DNA of 8,287 nucleotides from Pseudomonadota bacterium (GTDB taxonomy: Bacteria; Pseudomonadota; Gammaproteobacteria; Pseudomonadales; UBA5518), in NCBI GenBank assembly GCA_963204845.1, contig CAUJIL010000137.1, forward strand, positions 1-8,287, read 5' to 3'. Each line of letters opens with the position of its first letter. Position 1 is the stretch's first letter. Below, piece by piece: positions 1 through 5,885 of the stretch. Position numbers and translations under genes: made by a program. Below the pieces are notes generated by a model. The model was not told the origin of the DNA, searched no databases, and saw only the letters and a list, made by a program, of their open reading frames with translations.

Positions 1-1
1 C

Positions 2-523
2 GCGCTGGCCTTCGGCGCCGAAGGCATCGCGATGGGAACGCGCTTCCTGATGACCTCCGACAGCCCGGTGCCGCAGGCGACCAAGGACCGCTACGTGGCG
101 TGCCGCAACCCGGCCGACATCGTGGTCTCGACCGCGATGGACGGGATGCCGCAGCGCATGATCATGAACGAGGTGCTGATCGAGCTCGAGCGCGCCGGTC
201 CGCTGAAGAAGCTGCTGATCGCGGTGCGCAACGGCCTGGCGTTCCGCAAGCACACCGGCGCCTCGCTGCCGCAACTGCTGAAGGCGGCGGTCGCGATGCA
301 GCGCGACGACGAGCTCACGCCGGCGCAGGCGATCATGTCGGCCAACGCGCCGATGATCATCCAGCGCGCCATGGTCGAGGGCCGTCCTGCCGAGGGCGTG
401 CTGCCGAGCGGACAGGTCGCCGGCGTGATCGACGACCTGCCGAGCTGCGCCGAGCTGATCGAGCGCATCGTGCGCGAGGCGGAAGACTGTCTGGCGGCGC
501 TGGCGAAACGCGCCACGCCGTAG
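2..523 (+). CDS. ipdC: Nitronate monooxygenase-family flavoprotein, IpdC-like (C-terminal part, 5' truncated)
   Basis: The reading frame is open from the left edge and ends at TAG 521-523, giving 173 residues; the family is usually about 350-360, so roughly the C-terminal half is present. The first visible residues contain AEGIAMGTRFL, which matches the phosphate-binding end of the FMN TIM barrel in the 2-nitropropane dioxygenase/nitronate monooxygenase family. Downstream, DGMPQRMIMN, KHTGASLPQLLKAA, MSANAPMII and SGQVAGVIDDLP resemble what I recall of IpdC (Rv3553). In steroid degraders IpdC is a flavin-dependent oxidoreductase of ring C/D catabolism, thought to act on the bicyclic CoA thioester before ring D opening. 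An EchA20-like gene follows directly, which supports this over a detoxifying nitronate monooxygenase. The ATG at 32 is an internal methionine, not the start. The stop codon lies inside a GTAG repeat. The flavoprotein family is firm; the IpdC assignment is inferred. Confidence 0.75.
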   Translation, partial: ALAFGAEGIAMGTRFLMTSDSPVPQATKDRYVACRNPADIVVSTAMDGMPQRMIMNEVLIELERAGPLKKLLIAVRNGLAFRKHTGASLPQLLKAAVAMQRDDELTPAQAIMSANAPMIIQRAMVEGRPAEGVLPSGQVAGVIDDLPSCAELIERIVREAEDCLAALAKRATP

Positions 524-546
524 GTCGGCATTCATGCCGACGGATG
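520..546 (+). repeat. GTAG-type palindromic repeat, copy A
   Basis: The tetranucleotide GTAG (520-523) is followed by the near-perfect palindrome GTCGGCATTCATGCCGAC at 524-541 (arms of 8 bases around TC) and then GGATG. The TAG of the tetranucleotide is the stop codon of the ipdC-like gene. The same unit recurs at 569, 4814 and 4848, always in the same orientation. A GTAG tetranucleotide at the foot of a short palindrome is the design of REP-like elements such as the SMAG repeats of Stenotrophomonas, which are linked to REP-associated tyrosine transposases. No such transposase is in this window. Confidence 0.8.
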
Positions 547-568
547 CCCGGGCCGGCGGCATCGGAAC

Positions 569-595
569 GTAGGTCGGCATGCATGCCGACGGATG
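569..595 (+). repeat. GTAG-type palindromic repeat, copy B
   Basis: GTAG (569-572) is followed by the perfect 18-base palindrome GTCGGCATGCATGCCGAC (573-590) and GGATG. Over 27 bases it differs from copy A at only one position, the centre of the palindrome. It lies 49 bases downstream of copy A as a direct repeat. It carries an in-frame ATG at 579 that simulates a start for the downstream crotonase. Confidence 0.8.
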
Positions 596-609
596 TCAGG
601 AACACCGCT

Positions 610-616
610 GGAGAAG
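610..616 (+). promoter_or_regulatory. Ribosome binding site that fixes the crotonase start
   Basis: GGAGAAG lies 4 bases before the ATG at 621, after which the protein begins MSKPFKTTISDGIAELVF, as a crotonase should. The upstream in-frame ATG at 579 lies in repeat copy B, has no such sequence before it, and would add 14 residues of repeat-encoded peptide. Confidence 0.7.
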
Positions 617-620
617 CGCC

Positions 621-1373
621 ATGAGCAAACCATTCAAGACCACGATCAGCGACGGCATCGCCGAGCTGGTGTTCGACCACCCGCCGGTCAACGCCTTCGA
701 CAGCAACGGCTGGGCGGCGATCGCCGCCGAGATCGAGGCGCTCGGAAACAACGACGAGGTCAACGTGATCGTCATCGCGGCCGAGGGCCGCGGCTTCTGC
801 GCCGGCGTCGACATCAAGGAGCTCGCTGCCGACCGCAACCTGATCGTGAAGGTCAACAAGGGCAACTACGACACCTTCAGGGCGGTGCACCGTAACCCGA
901 AACCGGTGATCGTCGCGGTGCACGGCTTCGTGCTCGGCGGCGGCATCGGCATCAGCGGCGCGGCCGACATCGTGGTCGCCTCCGAGTGTGCGCGCTTCGG
1001 CGTGCCCGAGGTCGACCGCGGCGCGATGGGCGGCGGCGCGCACCTGCAACGGCTGTTCCCGGTGCAGAAGGTGCGCCACATGTACTTCACCGGCGAGATG
1101 ATCGACGCGCAGGAGGCGTACCGCCTGGGCGCCATCGAGCGCGTGGTGCCGCGCGATCAGCTGCGCGCCGCCGCGCGCGAGATCGCGGCGAAGATCGCCG
1201 CCAAGAGCCCGGCGATGATCCGCCTCGCCAAGGAGGCGCTGAACGGCATCGAGGACGGCAACCTCGAGGACAAGTACCGCAGCGAGCAGGGCTTCACGCT
1301 CGAGGCGTACACGACCAAGGACTCGCAGGAAGCGCGCGACGCCTTCGTCCAGAAGCGCGACGCGAATTTCTGA
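621..1373 (+). CDS. echA20: Crotonase-family ring hydrolase, EchA20-like
   Basis: This 250-residue protein has the usual length of a single-domain crotonase. The oxyanion-hole elements are GRGFCAGVDIKEL (residues 57-68) and FVLGGGIGISG (103-113). Of the two catalytic glutamates of mitochondrial enoyl-CoA hydratase (rat Glu144 and Glu164), the second is present as Glu130 in GVPEVDRGA, but the first is replaced by Gly110. The GGGIG motif, GVDIKE, PEVDRGAMGGGAHLQRL and the C-terminal YRSEQGFTLE fit my recollection of EchA20 (Rv3550). EchA20 hydrolyses ring D of the bicyclic steroid-derived CoA ester rather than hydrating an enoyl-CoA. Its position directly after an ipdC-like gene supports this. 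A gap of 34 bases leads to the next gene. An ordinary enoyl-CoA hydratase is less likely because of the missing glutamate. Confidence 0.82.
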   Translation: MSKPFKTTISDGIAELVFDHPPVNAFDSNGWAAIAAEIEALGNNDEVNVIVIAAEGRGFCAGVDIKELAADRNLIVKVNKGNYDTFRAVHRNPKPVIVAVHGFVLGGGIGISGAADIVVASECARFGVPEVDRGAMGGGAHLQRLFPVQKVRHMYFTGEMIDAQEAYRLGAIERVVPRDQLRAAAREIAAKIAAKSPAMIRLAKEALNGIEDGNLEDKYRSEQGFTLEAYTTKDSQEARDAFVQKRDANF

Positions 1374-1407
1374 GGCGCGCGCGGCGCACATCCGGAGACG
1401 CGAACAC

Positions 1408-2574
1408 ATGGAACTGGCATACACCGACAAGCAGCAGGCGTTCCGGCGCGAGATCCGCACCTGGCTGGCCGCGAACGTGCCGGCCGAACCGTTGCAGAGC
1501 TTCGACACCGCCGAAGGTTTCCGCCAGCACCGCGCGTGGGAGGCGAAGCTGAACAGCGGGCGCTGGGGCATGGTCACCTGGCCCGAGGAACTCGGCGGCC
1601 GCGGTTGCGACCTGATCGAGTGGCAGATCTTCGAGGAGGAGTACTGGCGCGCCGGCGCGCCGCTGCGCGTGAACCAGAACGGCATCTTCCTGCTCGGCCC
1701 CACGCTGATGGAGTACGGCACGGCGGAGCAGAAGAGGCGCTTCCTGCCGAAGATGGCCACCGGCGAGGAAGTCTGGTGCCAGGGCTGGTCCGAGCCCGGC
1801 GCGGGTTCCGACATGGCGGCGATCCGTTCGCGTGCCGAACGCCAGGGCGACCACTACGTGATCAACGGGCAGAAGACCTGGTCGACGCGCGCGGTGTGGG
1901 CCGACTGGTGCTTCGGCATGTTCCGCACCGATCCGGCCTCCGAGCGCCACCACGGGTTGACGTTCATCCTCGTGCCGCTGAACCTCGAGGGGATCACGGT
2001 ACGCCCGATCCCGCAGCTCGACGGGCTGCCGGGTTTCGCCGAGATCTTCTTCGACAACGTGAAGGTGCCGCTCGACTGCCGCCTCGGCGAGGAGGGCAAG
2101 GGCTGGAAGGTCGCGATGGCGACCGCGGGTTTCGAGCGCGGCCTGATGCTGCGCAGCCCCGCGCGTTTCCAGCAGACCGCCGCGCGCCTGGTGCAGCTGT
2201 ACCGCGCCAACCGCGCCAGCGCCGACCGCGACCCGACGGTGCGCGAGGCGGTGCTGCGCGCGTGGATGGACGCCGAGGCGTACTGCCTGACCACCTACCA
2301 GACCGCGTGCCGCCTCAACGCCGGCGGCAAGATCGGCGAGGAGTCGAGCACCAACAAGATTTTCTGGTCCGAGCTCGACCAGCGCATGCACGAGACCGCG
2401 CTCGGCATCCTCGGCGCGCGCGCCGAGCTGTGGCCGCACGCGCCCGATGCCGGCGACGTGGGCACCTGGCTCGACGGTTTCCTGTTCGCGCAGTCGGGCA
2501 GCATCTACGCCGGCGCCAACGAGATCCAGCGCAACATCATCGCCCAGCGCATGCTGGGCATGCCGCGCGCGTAA
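1408..2574 (+). CDS. Acyl-CoA dehydrogenase, catalytic subunit of pair 1 (FadE31-like)
   Basis: This 388-residue protein has the three acyl-CoA dehydrogenase domains in order: an N-terminal helical domain (about 1-120), a beta domain with the flavin motif WSEPGAGSD (127-135), and a C-terminal helical domain. It introduces an alpha,beta double bond into an acyl-CoA using FAD. The catalytic base is probably Glu243 in GFERG, the position used by long-chain and isovaleryl-CoA dehydrogenases. The medium-chain position (Glu376) is Ala368 in IYAGANEIQ. The neighbour-contact motifs RKxFG and QxxGG are missing here but present in the next gene, so the two products should form one enzyme. TAEGFRQHRAWE, STRAVWADW and RSPARF recall FadE31 of M. 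tuberculosis, whose complex with FadE32 acts on the methyl-oxo-octanedioyl-CoA left after ring opening. GGAG at 1394-1397 precedes the ATG. The family is certain; the substrate is inferred. Confidence 0.85.
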   Translation: MELAYTDKQQAFRREIRTWLAANVPAEPLQSFDTAEGFRQHRAWEAKLNSGRWGMVTWPEELGGRGCDLIEWQIFEEEYWRAGAPLRVNQNGIFLLGPTLMEYGTAEQKRRFLPKMATGEEVWCQGWSEPGAGSDMAAIRSRAERQGDHYVINGQKTWSTRAVWADWCFGMFRTDPASERHHGLTFILVPLNLEGITVRPIPQLDGLPGFAEIFFDNVKVPLDCRLGEEGKGWKVAMATAGFERGLMLRSPARFQQTAARLVQLYRANRASADRDPTVREAVLRAWMDAEAYCLTTYQTACRLNAGGKIGEESSTNKIFWSELDQRMHETALGILGARAELWPHAPDAGDVGTWLDGFLFAQSGSIYAGANEIQRNIIAQRMLGMPRA

Positions 2575-2582
2575 GGAGAAGG
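2574..2582 (+). promoter_or_regulatory. Ribosome binding site overlapping the preceding stop codon
   Basis: AGGAGAAGG begins with the last A of the TAA stop (2572-2574) and lies 3 bases before the ATG at 2586. Only 11 bases separate the two dehydrogenase genes, so their translation is probably coupled. This start is preferred because the open frame runs far upstream through the previous gene and the residues from MDFRFSDDQRLF onward are a typical dehydrogenase N-terminus. Confidence 0.65.
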
Positions 2583-2585
2583 CAG

Positions 2586-3635
2586 ATGGATTTCCGTTTC
2601 AGCGACGACCAGCGGCTGTTCCAGCGCACGGTGCGCGAGTTCCTCGTCGCCGAGGTCACTCCCGAGCGCATCCGCGCCGCGTGGCAAACGCCGACCGGCC
2701 GGTCCGACGAACTGTGGTCGCAGCTCGCCGGGCTCGGTCTCACCGGGCTCACCATCGCCGAGGAGCACGGCGGACTCGGCATGAGCGAACTCGATTTCGT
2801 GCTGCTCGCCGAGGAAATGGGCTACGTCGCGCTGCCCGAGCCGCTGATCGACACCGTGCTGGTCGGCGCGCCGCTGCTCGCGCGCTGCGGCAACGCGGCG
2901 CTGGCCTCCGAATGGCTGCCGCGCGTGGCTGCCGGCGATGCGAAGCTCGCCGTCGGGCTTGCCTGCCACCCGCTGGTCGCCGACGCGCACGTGGCGGACC
3001 TGCTGCTGCTCCAGCACGGCGACGAGATGCACGCGGTGCCGCGTGCCGAGGTCACGCTGACCGCCAACGAATGCCTGGATCCGTCGCGGCGGCTGTTCCG
3101 GGTGGACTGGACGCCGTCGGCCAGCACCTGCATCGCCGCCGGCGCGGCGGGCCGTGCGCTGCTCGGGGCGGCGCTCGACCGCGGCGCGCTGGGCGCCGCC
3201 GCGCAGTGCCTGGGGCTGACGCAGCGCATGATCGATCTCGCGGTCGCCTACACGCGTGACCGCAAGCAGTTCGGGCAGGCGATCGGCACCTTCCAGGCGG
3301 TGCAGCACCTGATGGCGAACGTCGCGGTCAAGCTCGAGTACGCCAAGGCGCCCGTGCATCGCGCGGCCCACGACGTGGCGCACGACGCCGCGCGCGCGGC
3401 GGTGTCGGTGTCGCACGCGAAGATCGCGGCCAGCGAGGCCGCGCTGCTCGCGGCGCGCAACAGCATCCAGGTGCACGGCGCGATGGGCTACACGTGGGAA
3501 GTCGACCTGCACATCTTCGCCAAGCGTGCGTGGACGCTCGACAACGCCTGGGGAGACCGCGCGCTGCACAAGCTGCGCGTGGCGGATTGCGTGCTCGCCG
3601 ACGACGCCGCCATCGGCGCCGGCGCCACTTTCTGA
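2586..3635 (+). CDS. Acyl-CoA dehydrogenase-like subunit without catalytic base, partner in pair 1 (FadE32/FadE33-like)
   Basis: At 349 residues it is shorter than a standard acyl-CoA dehydrogenase (about 380-400). The N-terminal helical domain is normal (EEHGGLGMSELD, 59-70). The middle beta domain (about 120-180) is reduced and has no TEPGSGSD-type flavin motif. The C-terminal domain keeps RDRKQFG (224-230) and QVHGAMGYTWEVD (295-307), which contact the FAD held by a neighbouring subunit. Both possible catalytic glutamate positions are lost: Gly200 where long-chain enzymes have Glu, and Trp322 where medium-chain enzymes have Glu. It is therefore probably the non-catalytic half of an alpha2beta2 complex with the gene 11 bases upstream, like the short FadE32 and FadE33 proteins of M. 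tuberculosis. The frame continues open upstream to 1536 only because of base composition. CGGAGGA for the following thiolase begins just after its stop. Confidence 0.83.
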   Translation: MDFRFSDDQRLFQRTVREFLVAEVTPERIRAAWQTPTGRSDELWSQLAGLGLTGLTIAEEHGGLGMSELDFVLLAEEMGYVALPEPLIDTVLVGAPLLARCGNAALASEWLPRVAAGDAKLAVGLACHPLVADAHVADLLLLQHGDEMHAVPRAEVTLTANECLDPSRRLFRVDWTPSASTCIAAGAAGRALLGAALDRGALGAAAQCLGLTQRMIDLAVAYTRDRKQFGQAIGTFQAVQHLMANVAVKLEYAKAPVHRAAHDVAHDAARAAVSVSHAKIAASEAALLAARNSIQVHGAMGYTWEVDLHIFAKRAWTLDNAWGDRALHKLRVADCVLADDAAIGAGATF

Positions 3636-3650
3636 ACGGAGGACTGCAGC

Positions 3651-4817
3651 ATGGCCGAAGCCTATATCGTCGATGCGCTGCGCTCGCCCACCGGCAAGCG
3701 CAAGGGCTCGCTCGCCGCGGTGCACGGCGCCGACCTCGGCGCGCACGTGATCCGCGCGCTGGTCGGGCGCAACGCGATCCCCGCCGAGGACTACGACGAC
3801 GTGATCTTCGGCTGCGTGGACACCATCGGCGCGCTGGCAGGCGATATCGCACGCACCGCGTGGCTGGTCGCGGGGATGCCGCTCGCGGTGCCGGGAACCA
3901 CCATCGACCGCCAGTGCGGCAGTTCGCAGCAGGCGGTGCATTTCGCGGCGCAGGCCGTGATGAGCGGCACCCAGGACGTGGTGCTCGCCGGTGGCGTGCA
4001 GACGATGAGCAGCATCCCGATTTCCTCGGCGATGCTGGCCGGGCAGCCGCTCGGCTTCACCACGCCGTTCGCCGAGAGCATCGGCTGGCGCGCGCGCTTC
4101 GGCGATGCGCCGGTGGATCAGTTCTATGCCGCGCAGCGCATCGCCGATCACTGGCAGATCAGCCGCGAGGCGATGGAGGTGTTCTCGAAGGAGAGCCACG
4201 ATCGTGCGCTGAAGGCGATCGCCGAAGGGCGCTTCGATCGCGAGGTGGTGCCGTACACGCTGCCCGACGGTTCGCTGTTCCGCATGGACGAGACCGCGCG
4301 CCAGAGCACGCTCGAGAAGATGGCGACGCTGGCGCCGGTGAACCCGGCGTATCCGGGCATCACGGCCGCGGTATCGAGCTCCACCTGCGACGCGGCGGCC
4401 GCGCTGCTGGTGGTCTCCGAGGCGGCGCTGAAGCGCTACGGGCTGACGCCACGCGCGCGCATCCACCACCTGAGCGTGCGCGCCGACGATCCGATCTGGC
4501 ACCTGACCGCGCCGATCCCGGCAACCGCCCACGCGCTGCAGCGCTGCGGCATGAAGCTCGAGGACATCGACCGGGTCGAGATCAACGAGGCCTTCGCGTC
4601 GGTGGTCATGGCGTGGCTGAAGGAAACCGGCTACCCGCACGAACGCACCAACGTCAACGGCGGCGCGATCGCGCTCGGACATCCGCTGGGCGCGAGTGGC
4701 GCGAAGCTGATGACCACGCTGCTGCACGAGCTCGAGCGCAGCGGCGGCCGCTACGGGCTGCAGACCATGTGCGAGGGAGGCGGCCAGGCGAACGTGACGA
4801 TCATCGAACGCCTGTAG
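3651..4817 (+). CDS. fadA6: Thiolase (acetyl-CoA acyltransferase), FadA6-like
   Basis: This 388-residue protein is a complete type I thiolase. The nucleophile Cys89 lies in DRQCGSSQQA, NEAF is at 312-315, His344 is in GGAIALGHPLGASGAK, and the second catalytic cysteine, Cys374, is in MCEGGGQAN. All residues needed for Claisen-type thiolysis of a 3-oxoacyl-CoA are present. In the KstR2 pathway FadA6 cleaves the methyl-dioxo-decanedioyl-CoA made by IpdAB into acetyl-CoA and a methyl-oxo-octanedioyl-CoA. Lying between the FadE31/32-like pair and an SDR, the gene fits that role. The start is supported by CGGAGGA at 3637-3643, 7 bases upstream. The TAG stop (4815-4817) belongs to the GTAG of repeat copy C. 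A general beta-oxidation thiolase (FadA/PaaJ type) is possible, but the neighbours argue for the steroid enzyme. Confidence 0.87.
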   Translation: MAEAYIVDALRSPTGKRKGSLAAVHGADLGAHVIRALVGRNAIPAEDYDDVIFGCVDTIGALAGDIARTAWLVAGMPLAVPGTTIDRQCGSSQQAVHFAAQAVMSGTQDVVLAGGVQTMSSIPISSAMLAGQPLGFTTPFAESIGWRARFGDAPVDQFYAAQRIADHWQISREAMEVFSKESHDRALKAIAEGRFDREVVPYTLPDGSLFRMDETARQSTLEKMATLAPVNPAYPGITAAVSSSTCDAAAALLVVSEAALKRYGLTPRARIHHLSVRADDPIWHLTAPIPATAHALQRCGMKLEDIDRVEINEAFASVVMAWLKETGYPHERTNVNGGAIALGHPLGASGAKLMTTLLHELERSGGRYGLQTMCEGGGQANVTIIERL

Positions 4818-4835
4818 GTCGGCATTCATGCCGAC
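4814..4835 (+). repeat. GTAG-type palindromic repeat, copy C
   Basis: GTAG (4814-4817) is followed by GTCGGCATTCATGCCGAC (4818-4835), identical to copy A through the palindrome. The GGATG tail of copies A and B is absent; AGGAAA follows instead. As at copy A, the TAG of the tetranucleotide is the stop codon of the upstream gene, here the thiolase. Confidence 0.8.
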
Positions 4836-4847
4836 AGGAAAGCACAC

Positions 4848-4868
4848 GTAGGTCGGCATTCATGCCGA
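4848..4868 (+). repeat. GTAG-type palindromic repeat, copy D (outer base lost)
   Basis: GTAG (4848-4851) is followed by GTCGGCATTCATGCCGA, and the closing C of the palindrome is replaced by A at 4869. It lies 34 bases downstream of copy C as a direct repeat. With copy C it fills most of the 87-base gap between the thiolase and the SDR. Confidence 0.75.
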
Positions 4869-4891
4869 AACGCATACGAATCGGACCGAAC

Positions 4892-4898
4892 AGGAGGT
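4892..4898 (+). promoter_or_regulatory. Strong ribosome binding site of the SDR gene
   Basis: AGGAGGT is a near-ideal Shine-Dalgarno sequence 6 bases before the ATG at 4905. It is the strongest ribosome binding site in the window and confirms the start at MAGICDGRVVIITGAG. Confidence 0.7.
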
Positions 4899-4904
4899 CG
4901 AGAC

Positions 4905-5786
4905 ATGGCAGGAATCTGTGACGGACGCGTAGTGATCATCACCGGCGCCGGCGGCGGGCTGGGGCGCGAGTATGCGCTGGCGTTTGCGAAGGAAGGCGCA
5001 TCGGTGGTGGTGAACGACATCAACCCCGCAGCGGCCGAGCGCACGGTTCGCGAGATCACCGACCCGGGCGGCAAGGCGATCGCGAACAGCAATGACATCA
5101 CGAGCTACGAGCAGTCGGCGCTGATCGTCAGGGCCGCGCTCGACGCCTTCGGCGACCTGCACGTGGTGGTGAACAACGCGGGCATCTGCCGCGATCGCAT
5201 GTTCGTGAGCCTCAGCGAGCAGGACTGGGACGACGTGATGCGCGTGCACCTGAAGGGGCACTTCTGCATCAGCAGCCACGCCTGCAACTACTGGCGCCAG
5301 CAGGCGAAGGACGGCAAGCCGGTCAGTGGCCGCATCGTCAACACCAGTTCCGGCGCCGGACTGCAGGGCGCGGTGGGGCAGGCGAACTACTCGGCCGCCA
5401 AGGGTGGCATCGCGTCGCTGACGCTGGTGCAGGCCGCGGAGTTGCGTCGCTACAACATCACCGCGAACGCGCTCGCGCCGTCGGCGCGCACCGGCATGAC
5501 CGAGAACGTGTTCGCCGAGATGATGAAGAAGCCCACCGATGGCAGCTTCGACCGCTACGACGCTGCGAACGTGGCGCCGCTGGTGGTGTGGCTGGGCAGC
5601 GAGGCATCGGGGCACGTCACCGGCCGCGTGTTCGAGGTCGAGGGCGGTCGCATCGCGATCTGCGACGGCTGGCGCAGCACGGCGGGCGTCGACAAGCAGG
5701 CGCGCTGGGAACCGGCGGAGATCACGGCCGCGATGGGCGAGCTGCTCGCGCAGGAAGTGCCGGCGCAGAAAGTATTCGGCACCTGA
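4905..5786 (+). CDS. HSD17B4-type short-chain dehydrogenase (hydroxyacyl-CoA or hydroxysteroid-CoA dehydrogenase)
   Basis: This 293-residue protein has a classical SDR Rossmann fold: TGAGGGLG (13-20), an acidic Asp38 after the second strand that favours NAD over NADP, NNAG (90-93), and catalytic Ser149, Tyr162 and Lys166 in NTSSGAGLQG and NYSAAK. The active-site Asn of FabG-type SDRs is replaced by His115 in VHLKGHF. This, with LAPSARTGMTE and VAPLVVWL, is typical of the dehydrogenase domain of peroxisomal multifunctional enzyme 2 (HSD17B4) and of mycobacterial Hsd4A and Rv3548c-like proteins. It therefore probably oxidises a hydroxyl group on a CoA thioester to the ketone. It does not look like IpdF, the SDR of ring C/D catabolism, whose motifs differ, so its exact step is open. 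The C-terminal tail (about 255-293) extends beyond the core fold and is not a recognised lipid-transfer or hydratase domain. Confidence 0.8.
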   Translation: MAGICDGRVVIITGAGGGLGREYALAFAKEGASVVVNDINPAAAERTVREITDPGGKAIANSNDITSYEQSALIVRAALDAFGDLHVVVNNAGICRDRMFVSLSEQDWDDVMRVHLKGHFCISSHACNYWRQQAKDGKPVSGRIVNTSSGAGLQGAVGQANYSAAKGGIASLTLVQAAELRRYNITANALAPSARTGMTENVFAEMMKKPTDGSFDRYDAANVAPLVVWLGSEASGHVTGRVFEVEGGRIAICDGWRSTAGVDKQARWEPAEITAAMGELLAQEVPAQKVFGT

Positions 5787-5794
5787 ACGAACCC

Positions 5795-5820
5795 GTAGGT
5801 TCGGGCTGTGCCCGAACCTG
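5795..5820 (+). repeat. GTAG-type palindromic repeat, second sequence family (copy E)
   Basis: GTAG (5795-5798) overlaps a perfect inverted repeat: arms AGGTTCGGGC (5797-5806) and GCCCGAACCT (5810-5819) around the loop TGT. The architecture matches copies A to D but the stem sequence differs. It begins 8 bases after the SDR stop. No T-run follows, so it is not a classical terminator. Confidence 0.72.
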
Positions 5821-5830
5821 TGGGAACATC

Positions 5831-5851
5831 TCCGGCCGCCTGGCGGCCGGA
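5831..5851. repeat. GC-rich inverted repeat (hairpin) between the SDR and dehydrogenase pair 2
   Basis: TCCGGCCGC (5831-5839) and GCGGCCGGA (5843-5851) pair perfectly over 9 bases around a CTG loop. It lies 11 bases after repeat E and 34 bases before the next start codon. It has no GTAG and no T-run. It may stabilise or attenuate the transcript, or be part of a composite repeat with copy E. Confidence 0.55.
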
Positions 5852-5885
5852 TCGCATTCGATACCGCTGACACACGAGGGCCGCG

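Noticed and set aside
520..595. CRISPR array made of the repeated units
   Set aside because: Only two units, each a palindrome beside a stop codon, with uneven spacing compared with the other pair and no cas genes.
524..620. KstR2-type operator or sigma70 promoter before the crotonase
   Set aside because: I saw no CAAG/CTTG dyad like the mycobacterial KstR2 box and no convincing -35/-10 pair; the only dyads are the GTAG repeats.
1536..2585. Upstream extension of the second dehydrogenase to give a 699-residue fusion
   Set aside because: The extension overlaps the 1408-2574 gene in another frame, has a low-complexity Arg/Ala composition, and the true start at 2586 has its own ribosome binding site.
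2505..4859. Long open frame of 784 codons on the minus strand, and similar long minus-strand frames at 357-1814, 1294-2439, 4860-6371 and 6869-8281
   Set aside because: They lie opposite well-supported genes, are rich in Arg, Ala, His and Asp with no family motif, and arise from the GC-rich third positions of the real genes.
3494..4921. 475-codon plus-strand frame overlapping the thiolase
   Set aside because: Arg-rich shadow frame; the thiolase frame carries every catalytic residue.
5795..5820. Copy E read as a rho-independent terminator after the SDR
   Set aside because: The stem is perfect but is followed by GTGGGAAC, not a T-run, and the GTAG foot matches the repeat design of the other copies.
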